From Sphingopyxis sp. UBA6723 (lineage in GTDB: Bacteria > Pseudomonadota > Alphaproteobacteria > Sphingomonadales > Sphingomonadaceae): DNA of 49,651 nucleotides. Shown one piece after another: positions 22,115 through 29,976 of this stretch. The stretch covers positions 11,734 to 61,384 of the forward strand of contig NZ_DKIH01000006.1 in the NCBI RefSeq assembly GCF_002454115.1, written 5' to 3'. How positions within the stretch are numbered: position 1 is the stretch's first letter; each line of letters opens with the position of its first letter. Made by a program: the position numbers and the translations under genes. The notes under the pieces are model-generated. The model was not told the origin of the DNA. It saw only the letters and a program-made list of their open reading frames with translations, and did not search any database.

Positions 22115-23056
22115 TTATCGCGATGTGGGCGCAGCGACCGATCGGCCCAGCGCTGTCAAGATTGCGCCGCGCTGCTTCGCCCAGCTGACGCTGTCGGGCG
22201 CGATCAGTTCGACATGGCCCTCGCCGGCGGTTATTTCCATCGGCACCGTCACGCCGCGGCTTGCCATTGCGCTGCTGTAAGCGGCGCCGGTTGCGGGCGG
22301 GGTAACCCGGTCCCGGTCGTTGTTAAACTGCATCTCGCGCGCATTGCCCAGCGGCATTTCGGGCGGGGCGGTGCGGGCATAGTCGCCGCGCGCCATCGCT
22401 GCGGGGGCGTCAGCGCCGCACGCATGGCCGCTGCTTGCCGCGCCCGCGCGAAGGTCGGGCAGCCCACCCTGGCTGATGGCGAGGTCGATGCGGATCGGAT
22501 CGGCGCCGCGCAGCGCATCGTCCGCCGCCAGCGCCGGGCGCCGCGCCAGCCACAGCGCGAGATGGCCGCCGGCGCTATGCCCGATGGCAATCCGGGTCCC
22601 GCCGGTGTCAAAGCCATGCTTCGCCCCCTCGACCATGAACATGTCGGCGGCGCGGGCGACGTCTTCATAGGTTCCCGGCATCCCGCCGCCGCGGTCGACG
22701 CCGCGATATTCGATGTTCCACACCCCGACCCCGTGCGACCGCAAATCGTCGGCGATCCAGTTCATGATGTCACGCTCGGCGACGGCAGTTTGCCAGCAGC
22801 CGCCGTGGATCATGATCACCGCGGGGTGCGGTCCGTTCCCCTTTGGCACCCAGACATCGACGATCTGTAGCGCGTCCTTGCCATAGCGGATCGTCGCGTC
22901 GGGCGCCGGTTTGGCGCGGGTCAGCAGGTCGGGCCAGGTCATGATCGGCTTGTCGCGCACCGCGCGCTCTCCCTTCACCGGTCCTACGACTGCCGGAGTG
23001 CAGGCTGCCAGCAGCAGCGCCAGCCCGACAACCGCATTTTTGCCAAGCCTGATCAG
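22115..23056 (-). CDS. Alpha/beta hydrolase (esterase/formamidase-like), putative lipoprotein
   Basis: This is an alpha/beta-hydrolase of about 310 residues. The oxyanion loop is MIHGGCWQ, the nucleophile elbow GHSAGGHLAL and the catalytic His is in GEGHVELI; the acid is probably in NNDRDRVTP. The fold is that of the kynurenine-formamidase/esterase group. A signal with lipobox LLLAAC directly precedes the mature start. The frame has no ATG, GTG or TTG between the lepA overlap and the signal sequence. The best placed start is a CTG at 23056 that overlaps the lepA stop (CTGA). The upstream frame inside lepA is open but looks like a shadow. The start is therefore unresolved. Confidence 0.8.
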   Translation of the reverse strand: MIRLGKNAVVGLALLLAACTPAVVGPVKGERAVRDKPIMTWPDLLTRAKPAPDATIRYGKDALQIVDVWVPKGNGPHPAVIMIHGGCWQTAVAERDIMNWIADDLRSHGVGVWNIEYRGVDRGGGMPGTYEDVARAADMFMVEGAKHGFDTGGTRIAIGHSAGGHLALWLARRPALAADDALRGADPIRIDLAISQGGLPDLRAGAASSGHACGADAPAAMARGDYARTAPPEMPLGNAREMQFNNDRDRVTPPATGAAYSSAMASRGVTVPMEITAGEGHVELIAPDSVSWAKQRGAILTALGRSVAAPTSR

Positions 23057-24876
23057 GCGTCGTCGCCCATCCGCAGCGCGGCGATGAACGCTTCCTGCGG
23101 AATGTTGACGTTGCCATATTCGCGCATCCGCTTTTTGCCCTCTTTCTGCTTTTCGAGCAGCTTTTTCTTGCGGGTCGCGTCGCCGCCATAGCATTTGGCG
23201 GTCACGTCCTTGCGCAGCGCGGCGATGGTTTCGCGGGCGATCACCTTGCCGCCGATCGCGGCCTGAATCGGGATCTTGAACATGTGGCGCGGGATCAGGT
23301 CCTTGAGCCGCTCGCACATGCCGCGGCCGCGCACCTCGGCGGTGCCGCGGTGGACGATCATCGACAGCGCGTCGACCGGCTCGTTGTTGACGAGGATGCT
23401 CATCTTCACGAGGTCGCCGGGGCGGTGGCCGATCTGGTGATAGTCGAATGACGCATAGCCGCGGCTGATGCTCTTGAGCCGGTCATAGAAATCGAACACG
23501 ACTTCGTTGAGCGGCAGTTCGTAGGTGATCTGGGCGCGGCCACCGACATAGGTCAGGTTCTTCTGCACCCCGCGGCGGTCCTGGCACAGCTTCAGGATGC
23601 TGCCCAGATATTCGTCGGGGACATAAATCACCGCCTCGATCCACGGCTCCTCGATCTCGTCGATGCGGTTCGGGTCGGGCATGTCGGCGGGGTTGTGGAG
23701 CTCGATCTCCTTTGCCGCCTCGTTCTTCGTGTGGCCCAGCTTGAGCTTGTACACCACCGACGGCGCGGTGGTGATCAGGTCAAGGTCGTACTCGCGGGTC
23801 AGCCGCTCCTGGATGATCTCGAGGTGAAGCAGGCCGAGGAAGCCGCAGCGGAAGCCGAAGCCGAGCGCCGCGCTGCTCTCCATCTCGAAGCTGAACGACG
23901 CGTCGTTGAGGCGCAGCTTCTGGATGCTCTCGCGCAATTTCTCGAAGTCGTTCGCGTCGGTCGGGAACATGCCGCAGAACACGACCGGCTGGACCTCCTT
24001 GAACCCCGGCAGCGCCGCCGCGGCGGGGCGCTTGGCGTCGGTCACGGTGTCGCCGACGCGCGCCTGGGCGACGTCCTTGATCTGCGCGGTGATGAAGCCG
24101 ATTTCGCCGGGGCCCAGCTCGGCGAGCTGCTCGATCTTGGGGGTGAAACAGCCGACGCGGTCGATCAGGTGGGTGGTCCCCGCCTGCATGAACTTGATCT
24201 GCTGCCCTTTTTTTAGCACCCCGTCGATGACGCGGATCAGGATGACGACGCCCAGATAGGGGTCGTACCAGCTGTCGACGAGCATCGCGGTCAGCGGCGC
24301 ATTGGCGTCGCCCTTTGGCGGCGGGATGCGCGTGACGATCGCTTCCAGCGCTTCCTCGATCCCGATCCCGGACTTGGCCGACGCGAGCACCGCATTGTCG
24401 GCGGGCAGCCCGATGATATCCTCAATCTCGGCCTTCACCTTGTCGACGTCGGCGGCGGGCAGGTCGATCTTGTTGATCACGGGCACGATCTCATGGTTGT
24501 GCTCGATCGACTGATAGACGTTGGCCAGCGTCTGCGCCTCGACCCCCTGCGCCGCGTCGACGACCAGCAACGCGCCCTCGCACGCCGCAAGCGACCGCGA
24601 CACTTCATAGGCGAAGTCGACATGGCCCGGGGTATCCATCAGGTTGAGCTCATAGGTCTCACCATCATGCGCTTTATATTTCAGGCGCACCGTCTGCGCC
24701 TTGATGGTGATCCCGCGCTCTTTTTCGATGTCCATATTGTCGAGCACCTGCGCCGACATTTCGCGCGCGGTCAGCCCGCCGGTGAACTGGATCAACCGGT
24801 CGGCGAGCGTCGATTTGCCATGATCGATATGCGCGATGATGGAGAAGTTACGGATGTGGGACATGGGCGTGGTCAT
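23053..24876 (-). CDS. lepA: Elongation factor 4 (LepA)
   Basis: LepA is a ribosome-associated translational GTPase that acts on stalled or mistranslocated ribosomes. It has the G1 motif AHIDHGKST near the N-terminus, the switch region RGITIKAQ, DTPGHVDF (G3), NKIDLP (G4) and SAKSG (G5). The domain order and length of 607 residues match the family, including the unique C-terminal domain. The start may be ATG 24876 or ATG 24864 (MSHIRNFS). It appears transcriptionally linked to the hydrolase gene that overlaps its stop. Confidence 0.97.
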   Translation of the reverse strand: MTTPMSHIRNFSIIAHIDHGKSTLADRLIQFTGGLTAREMSAQVLDNMDIEKERGITIKAQTVRLKYKAHDGETYELNLMDTPGHVDFAYEVSRSLAACEGALLVVDAAQGVEAQTLANVYQSIEHNHEIVPVINKIDLPAADVDKVKAEIEDIIGLPADNAVLASAKSGIGIEEALEAIVTRIPPPKGDANAPLTAMLVDSWYDPYLGVVILIRVIDGVLKKGQQIKFMQAGTTHLIDRVGCFTPKIEQLAELGPGEIGFITAQIKDVAQARVGDTVTDAKRPAAAALPGFKEVQPVVFCGMFPTDANDFEKLRESIQKLRLNDASFSFEMESSAALGFGFRCGFLGLLHLEIIQERLTREYDLDLITTAPSVVYKLKLGHTKNEAAKEIELHNPADMPDPNRIDEIEEPWIEAVIYVPDEYLGSILKLCQDRRGVQKNLTYVGGRAQITYELPLNEVVFDFYDRLKSISRGYASFDYHQIGHRPGDLVKMSILVNNEPVDALSMIVHRGTAEVRGRGMCERLKDLIPRHMFKIPIQAAIGGKVIARETIAALRKDVTAKCYGGDATRKKKLLEKQKEGKKRMREYGNVNIPQEAFIAALRMGDDA

Positions 24877-24919
24877 GCGGGCGCGTTAGCAGGGGAAATG
24901 CGCGCTGTCAGCAGGCTCT

Positions 24920-24974
24920 TAAAGCCACAAAAGCCCCGCATAAGGGCATCGGATTTGTGTCCTTTGTGGCTTTA
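24920..24974. repeat. 12-bp inverted repeat upstream of lepA
   Basis: TAAAGCCACAAA (24920-24931) and its perfect complement (24963-24974) are separated by 31 bases, 44 bases upstream of the lepA start. It lies in the lepA promoter or leader region. Confidence 0.6.
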
Positions 24975-24979
24975 GCGAT

Positions 24980-25005
24980 CCAAAGTTCAGGAAAGTTCAG
25001 CCCAA
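24980..25005 (-). repeat. TGAACTTT repeat, third copy
   Basis: On the minus strand it reads the same GGGCTGAACTTT-CC-TGAACTTTGG as the copies near 14.1 kb. The remaining intergenic stretch 25006-25381 contains no gene that I can support. From about 25250 it becomes A+T-rich, marking the edge of the restriction-modification island. Confidence 0.7.
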
Positions 25006-25381
25006 TGAAACACCCGGCAAGCGCCGCCGAAGGTCGCAAAGGTCACCCACTATGCGCGCGGGCGGAACATCGCAAAGGTCGCGCGCGGGCGCGATGTTTG
25101 GCGCGCGGTGGAGCAGCAGATGGACGAGTCAAAGAGCCAGATCGCGAGGGTGGCATGGCGGAATATTGTAGGAAAGCGGTTTTTCGCGCGGAGACGCAGA
25201 GGGCGCGGAAGAGGAGAAGGAAGATTGCCTCACGCAAAGGCGCGATCAATCCGTTCAAATGCCAATTTTTTCGTTGATTTTCCGAAGCAAAATAATAGAA
25301 CATACAATGAACATTGTAATGTCATCAATTTGATTTGTCACGCGACAGCCAAAGCGATATCAGGTGGAGAAAGGGGCTATA

Positions 25382-26590
25382 ATGCGAAAAATCGGTTTTA
25401 TCTCGTTGTTTTCGGGCGCTGGCGGCCTTGACATCGGATTGGAAGATTCGGGTTTTTCTTGCTTATATGCGGCTGACATCGACGCGGCCGCGCACGCTAC
25501 GCTAATCGAAAACAAGCGACGCAATTCGACGCATTTGCAAGATGCGGTCGTTGAACGCGCGGATGTATCCCGAACAACCGGGAAAGAAATTCTCGACCGG
25601 ATTGGTTGCGAGCGGGGGCAGGTTCCCCTTCTGGTTGGTGGCCCGCCTTGCCAATCATGGAGCAGCGCTGGCCATCAAAAAGGTTGGCTGGACCCGCGCG
25701 GCCAATTGTTCGATGATTTTGTCAGATTGGCAAGCGAGCTAGATGTTCGCTGGTTACTGTTTGAAAATGTGCGTGGATTGCTGACCGCCAGGGGGCCAGA
25801 TGGTGTTCCCGGGTCTGCATTGGCTCTTATTAGAACGAAACTGTTGAAGGCAGGCTTTCAGACCCAAGTGGCGCTGCTCAATGCCGCCGACTACGGCGTG
25901 CCACAACGCCGCGTCAGGCTGGTGGTATTTGGGTATCGTATCGGCGACGAGATGGCTTTTCCTGACCCCACTCATTGCAAAGCGGGGACAGTCACGCCTT
26001 GGATGCCGATGAATGCAGCTTTACTGGCGGCGAATATGCTCGCCGAAGATGAAATCATCCGGCCAAATGAAAAATTGGGAGCGCAATTGAGCGCGCTCAA
26101 GCCCGGTACGGGAGTCAAGAGTCCGGGAAAGGCAGAGGCAACGCGCCCCGGCGGACACTGGGGCTATAAGCAAGGCGCCTTCATCGCGGACACGCGCTTG
26201 CCAGCTCGGACCGTCACCGCCAATCAACAACAAGATTGGATAATTGATCCCGAAATTGGGATCCGGCGACTGTGTCCGCGAGAATGTGCCGCATTGCAGA
26301 CTTTCCCGCCTGAGTGGATATTTTTGGGCAAGCGAACGGACCAGTATCGCTTGATTGGCAATGCTGTTCCGCCGCGTTTAGCTCAAAAAATCGGGCAAGT
26401 ACTTCACGCTCATATTTTGCGTTCTTGGGATGATCGTCGCATCGAGCCAGTTAAACTGGCACCACTTGCGTCAAAGCTGGAGGCGGCCATCAATTACACG
26501 GCCAAAGAAGAATGGCGAAATGGAGCTTCGCGGCGAGCAGCACCCGATCGTCGCCGTCGGGCGGCAGTAGGTACGGCATTTGCTGGATAA
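25382..26590 (+). CDS. DNA (cytosine-5) methyltransferase of a type II R-M system
   Basis: This 402-residue enzyme transfers a methyl group from AdoMet to cytosine C5 in its target. Conserved motifs are in order: I (FSGAGGLDIG, residues 10-19), IV (GGPPCQSWS, with catalytic Cys90), VI (ENVRG, 128-132), VIII (QRRVRL, 175-180), IX-like (LCPRECAALQTFPP) and X (GNAVPP, 326-331). The target recognition region is about 190-285. ATG 25382 follows GGGG; an upstream GTG at 25364 is in frame. The gene is A+T-richer than its surroundings, at least near its start. It overlaps the restriction enzyme gene by 11 bases. Its specificity is inferred only from its partner. Confidence 0.93.
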   Translation: MRKIGFISLFSGAGGLDIGLEDSGFSCLYAADIDAAAHATLIENKRRNSTHLQDAVVERADVSRTTGKEILDRIGCERGQVPLLVGGPPCQSWSSAGHQKGWLDPRGQLFDDFVRLASELDVRWLLFENVRGLLTARGPDGVPGSALALIRTKLLKAGFQTQVALLNAADYGVPQRRVRLVVFGYRIGDEMAFPDPTHCKAGTVTPWMPMNAALLAANMLAEDEIIRPNEKLGAQLSALKPGTGVKSPGKAEATRPGGHWGYKQGAFIADTRLPARTVTANQQQDWIIDPEIGIRRLCPRECAALQTFPPEWIFLGKRTDQYRLIGNAVPPRLAQKIGQVLHAHILRSWDDRRIEPVKLAPLASKLEAAINYTAKEEWRNGASRRAAPDRRRRAAVGTAFAG

Positions 26591-27500
26591 TGCCGCGATC
26601 GACGCGCTGGGGCTGCATGAGCAATTACGACTTGAAGCCCGACAGCTTTATGAGGAGAGCCTCGTACCCGAAGAGGGAAGTGCCGATTGGCGAGAAGCGC
26701 TGACCGAAGCGCGTAAATTGATCGCCCACGCGCTGCGGGCATCTGATTATCTTTGCGATGTAGAGGGAGCTCTGGTCGCTTCGGGAAGCCATATGACGGT
26801 TCTTCGATCTCTGATGGCGCCGCCGACGAGCCAAGATCAGTTTAAGCTCATTTGCAGCAGCTGGCCCAAAAGTTCGGAAAAGTCGGGCGTCGGCATTAAT
26901 CCTGAACGAGCCCAAATCGTCGCGGCGAGTTTAGCCAAATGGCTGTCGCCGCGCTTGGCTCCCTGGCTCCGGCACGGTCGCAAGCCCCATCTCCGTGAAC
27001 TTTACGCATTAATGCTCGCGACGGCTCCGTTAATTGCAGCGCAGCGCGTGGCGACAGCACGGCGTAATCGGATCGCGCGCGTTCAAGAGCAAACGCTGAT
27101 AGAGATGTTAGAAACGAGCGGCTGGGAAAAAATAGCAGCGCGAACGATTGATCAGCAAGGCGCTCTCAAACCGCGTCAATTTATGCACAAGGCGCGCTTT
27201 GCTAGCGGAGTTACGGGTCGAGCGGAGGTTGATATTGCACTTGGGCTGCGGAATGCGGTTGTTCTGGCACTCGAATGCAAAGTCACAAACGACGAGACGA
27301 ATTCAGTCAAACGCATAAATGACGTGTCGAAAAAAGCGACGGCATGGCGCTCTCATTGGGGCAATTTTGTGCAGCCCGCCGCGTTACTCCAAGGCGTTAT
27401 AAAATTGAGCGATGTACAGCGATTGCTCGACGAGAATGTGAAAGTATTTTGGTCTCATCGTTTGGACCTGTTCAACGATTGGCTCTCGACACAAGTTTAG
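26580..27500 (+). CDS. XamI-family type II restriction endonuclease
   Basis: This 306-residue protein pairs with the C5 methyltransferase. A PD-(D/E)xK-type site is visible: Asp218 in RAEVDIAL and Glu232-Cys-Lys234 in VLALECKV. The surrounding FMHKARFASG and TNDETNSVKRINDV are as I recall for XamI-type enzymes, for which the recognition sequence is GTCGAC. The start is uncertain: a TTG at 26580 lies inside the end of the methyltransferase gene, and no ATG occurs early in the frame. The 3' end overlaps the opposite-strand HEAT gene by 29 bases. Family fairly secure, specificity by inference. Confidence 0.85.
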   Translation: MLDNAAIDALGLHEQLRLEARQLYEESLVPEEGSADWREALTEARKLIAHALRASDYLCDVEGALVASGSHMTVLRSLMAPPTSQDQFKLICSSWPKSSEKSGVGINPERAQIVAASLAKWLSPRLAPWLRHGRKPHLRELYALMLATAPLIAAQRVATARRNRIARVQEQTLIEMLETSGWEKIAARTIDQQGALKPRQFMHKARFASGVTGRAEVDIALGLRNAVVLALECKVTNDETNSVKRINDVSKKATAWRSHWGNFVQPAALLQGVIKLSDVQRLLDENVKVFWSHRLDLFNDWLSTQV

Positions 27501-28431
27501 TGCCGCTCTCGTTCGTAATCTTCCGCGCCAGCCACCGCCTGCAATCGTCCCTGACCCGCGCATCGCGGTCGCGCATCCCGCGCTCCAGCACCGCCGCTCT
27601 GCCCTCGCCCTCCGCGACCGCCGCCAGCGCGGCGATGGCGTTCGCACGAACTCTCGGGACGGGGTGCGTCTGGGCGACATGGTCGGCGATGCCCTGCGCC
27701 TCGGCGTTCAGGTGGACGGCGCAGCGCAGCAGCAGTTCGCCGCTGGTCAGCGTCGGGCGGCGGGCGATGGTGGGGGGCTGGCCCGCGCGCGCGCTCGCTT
27801 CGCGGCCCAGGTCGACGATATATTGGTCGCGCCAGGGGACATGCTCGCCCTCGTCCATGATGTTCAGGCTGACCGACAGGCTGGCGGGGGGCTGCTGGCA
27901 GTGGAGGTCGCGCTGGGCGCGATAGAGGAGCATCTGGCCTTCGCCAAGCTGGCTGCGGCCGGTGAAGGTCAGGTTGAGCGGCTCGCCGTGGCGGCCGTCG
28001 ATCGCCTCTGGATCGACCTCATAATCGTCGCTGAGATAGCCGGGGCCGAAATAGCCGATGGTGAGGAAGTTGAAATTATGGTCGTGCGCGACGCCGTAGG
28101 AGAAGGCGGCGGCGCCGCTGCTCGCATAAGCGGCGTCGGTCGCGGCGGGCCAGATATTGGCGCGCAGATACCAGCCGCGCGGGCTGCGGTGGAGGAGGAT
28201 GACCTGCGCCGAATAGCGGTTCGTGGGCTGTTGGTCGGCGGCGTCGGATTTGAGCGCGGCGATGAGGTGGTCGGCGAGGAAGTCGCGGTTGCGCTGGAGC
28301 CCGGCGAGGAGGGTGGCGCAGCGGTGGATGCTGGCCTCGTCGGTGAGGTCGACGCCGTGCTGGTCGAGGGTGGCGGTGACTTGCTCAAGGGTGAGCGGTA
28401 GACCGGGGGGCGGGGTTATCGGGCGGGGCAT
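27472..28431 (-). CDS. HEAT-repeat protein with cupin-like metal motif
   Basis: This is a 319-residue protein of unknown function. An N-terminal helical part (1-65) leads to a beta-rich domain with His-Asp-His at 116-118 (GVAHDHNFNFLTIG), an acidic residue at Glu138 and His177 (RDLHCQQPPASLSVSLN). That H-x-H...H arrangement followed by an S-x-SLN strand resembles cysteine-dioxygenase-type cupins, so Fe or another metal could be bound. A C-terminal HEAT-like helical repeat follows (about 225-305: VRANAIAALAAVAE, RDARVRDDCRRWLA). ATG 28431 is chosen; the longer upstream frame runs through palindromic repeats. The gene is divergent in strand from the R-M pair. Confidence 0.65.
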   Translation of the reverse strand: MPRPITPPPGLPLTLEQVTATLDQHGVDLTDEASIHRCATLLAGLQRNRDFLADHLIAALKSDAADQQPTNRYSAQVILLHRSPRGWYLRANIWPAATDAAYASSGAAAFSYGVAHDHNFNFLTIGYFGPGYLSDDYEVDPEAIDGRHGEPLNLTFTGRSQLGEGQMLLYRAQRDLHCQQPPASLSVSLNIMDEGEHVPWRDQYIVDLGREASARAGQPPTIARRPTLTSGELLLRCAVHLNAEAQGIADHVAQTHPVPRVRANAIAALAAVAEGEGRAAVLERGMRDRDARVRDDCRRWLARKITNESGTKLVSRANR

Positions 28432-28448
28432 TGGGGGGCTTTCTGCTA

Positions 28449-28632
28449 GCCCCTCCCCTTCAGGAGTGGCGGGTAAACTGTCCCCCGGACAGTTTAGATC
28501 ATGCCGGGGGCATGATCGACCCTGCCACTGGGTTGGGGTGGGGTCCATCGGCCTTGCGCTAGGCCGATGGACCCCACCCGCTGCGCCCCGGATCAAGTCC
28601 GGGGCTCGCTGCCCTCGCCTGAAGGGGAGGGC
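28449..28632. repeat. Mosaic of nested palindromes between the two HEAT genes
   Basis: Outer arms at 28449-28464 and 28618-28632 are inverted with one extra C. Inside lie four hairpins: 28474-28483/28487-28496 (10 bp), 28497-28505/28509-28517 (9 bp), 28536-28554/28561-28579 (19 bp perfect, 6-base loop) and 28585-28605 (CCCCGG...CCGGGG). The last matches the stem of the CGTCA family. The element overlaps the 3' end of the upstream HEAT gene and encodes its last residues. Confidence 0.85.
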
Positions 28633-29594
28633 TTGTTAAACAGCGCCAGAGTCGCTTTTGCCGCGGCGCGCACTTCGGGGTGCGGGTCGCCCGCCGCCAT
28701 CGCGGCGAGCGGGGCTCGGGCGGCGGTGGGGTTTAGCGCGATCAGTTCGCGCATCGCGTGCCAGCGGGCGGCGAAATCCTCGCTCTGCGTCTCGGCGGCG
28801 AACAGCGGCGCGGCGTCGGGGCGACCGAGGTGGCGGAGCAGGGTCAGCGCCATGGCGCGAAAGCTGCTGTCGCGGCAGGACGCGCTGACGTGGAGAAGGC
28901 GGCCGGTCGCGGGGTCGTAGCTGCGGATCGGGAGCGGCGACGGCGGCTGAACGGTGAGTTCGAGGAGGAGCGTGTCGCGCGCGCCGGGGATGAGCGAGAC
29001 GCTTTGACGCGCGGTGTCGAGGTGGAGCGTCTCGCCGGTTTGCAGCGGGCGCGGCGAGGTGCTGTGGCACGGCGCGGCGGCGCGGGCGGTGAAGGCGCCG
29101 GCCTCCTCGGCGGGGGTGACCGCGACCTGGTGGAGGCAGAGCTGCGCGCCGCCGCTGGCGAGGATGTGGAGCGCGGCGCGGCCGGTGACGAAGATGGCGG
29201 GCGCGGGGGCCGGGGTGTGCGTGGCGAAGGGCCAGAGGCGGAGGGTCAGGCGGACGACGCCGCGATCGGCAAGGACCAGCCCGCCGGGGGCGCCGTCTGC
29301 CCCGCCGACTGGACGGAGCGGCGGGCGCGCGAAGGGGTCGGTGCGGAGCAGCGCGAGGGCGCTGGCAAGGCGGGCGGCGAGCCAGTCTGGGTCGGTGAGC
29401 CAGGGGAGGAGCGCGGCGATTGCGGCGTCGGGGCTGGCGTTGGCCTGCGCATCGATGGCGGTGAGCAGGCCGTCGGGGGTGGTGTCGGCGGCGGTCCACT
29501 TCGCGTCGAGGGCGCTCACCGCGGCGCGGATCGCGGTGCGGCGCGCGGCATCGGCGCGGGGGAAATGGTCGTGGCGCGAGTGGCGGGCGGGCAT
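28593..29594 (-). CDS. HEAT-repeat protein, putative partner
   Basis: This 333-residue protein lies between the 48-residue peptide and the cupin/HEAT protein and is transcribed with them. It has a helical N-terminal section (about 15-85), a beta-rich centre (about 90-235) that ends in SVSLIPGARDTLLLELTVQ, a segment similar to the SLSVSLN strand of its neighbour but without the metal-binding His, and a C-terminal HEAT-like part (RAMALTLLRHLGRPDAAPL, then ARWHAMRELIALNP and HPEVRAAAKATL). It may be an inactive paralogue of the neighbour. The last residues (PSPSGEGSEPRT) come from an inserted palindrome. Function unknown. Confidence 0.6.
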   Translation of the reverse strand: MPARHSRHDHFPRADAARRTAIRAAVSALDAKWTAADTTPDGLLTAIDAQANASPDAAIAALLPWLTDPDWLAARLASALALLRTDPFARPPLRPVGGADGAPGGLVLADRGVVRLTLRLWPFATHTPAPAPAIFVTGRAALHILASGGAQLCLHQVAVTPAEEAGAFTARAAAPCHSTSPRPLQTGETLHLDTARQSVSLIPGARDTLLLELTVQPPSPLPIRSYDPATGRLLHVSASCRDSSFRAMALTLLRHLGRPDAAPLFAAETQSEDFAARWHAMRELIALNPTAARAPLAAMAAGDPHPEVRAAAKATLALFNKPSPSGEGSEPRT

Positions 29595-29630
29595 ATTGGC
29601 AGGAGTGACAGGGCGATGGGCGGGAAAGGG

Positions 29631-29665
29631 CGGGTGGCGAAGCCCCTGCCCCTGCCCGCCACCCG
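29631..29665 (-). terminator. Hairpin directly after the 48-residue peptide gene
   Basis: CGGGTGGCG (29631-29639) pairs perfectly with CGCCACCCG (29657-29665), starting one base after the peptide's stop codon on the minus strand. There is no T-run, so it may be a leaky terminator or an RNA stabiliser between the peptide gene and the two HEAT genes. Confidence 0.45.
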
Positions 29666-29666
29666 G

Positions 29667-29813
29667 TCAGTCGTGAATGATCAGCGCGATGGTAACCGCG
29701 ATCTCGAACACCGACGGTCCCGACGATACGCTTTCGTTGACGAGCGAACCGAACAGCCCGACCGCGGTGTCGAGCAGCGGCAGCGCGTCGATGTCGATGG
29801 CTGGCAGACCCAT
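29667..29813 (-). CDS. 48-residue peptide at the head of the HEAT/cupin cassette
   Basis: A very strong AGGAGGGG stands five bases before ATG 29813, and the frame ends at 29667, just before a hairpin. The peptide begins MGLPAIDIDALPLLDT and ends in a hydrophobic run VFEIAVTIALIIHD; it has no Cys and a Ser-rich, Asn-containing middle (GSLVNESVSSGPS). It heads an apparent operon with two HEAT-repeat proteins. A role as a substrate or precursor peptide of its partners is possible but unproven; it could equally be a small membrane protein. I do not recognise a family. Confidence 0.6.
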   Translation of the reverse strand: MGLPAIDIDALPLLDTAVGLFGSLVNESVSSGPSVFEIAVTIALIIHD

Positions 29814-29976
29814 ATTCCCCTCCTGATGTGACCGGCGGCGCGACCTGCCGCCGGGGGTCGAGGCTAGGTGGTGGTGCGTGGGGCGCCAGTTAACTTGTCG
29901 TAATGTCGCTGGTCGAAGGCGGCTTGCCCCGGCGGCGGCGGCGCATAGGATGGCGGAAACGAACCGGGAGATTGCC

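Noticed and set aside
22115..23317. Full 400-codon frame of the hydrolase reaching into lepA
   Set aside because: The first ~87 codons are out of frame inside lepA and Arg-rich; the signal and lipobox show that the protein starts later.
27472..28596. Longer start of the cupin/HEAT gene
   Set aside because: The first ~55 codons come from palindromic repeats; the protein body starts naturally at ATG 28431.
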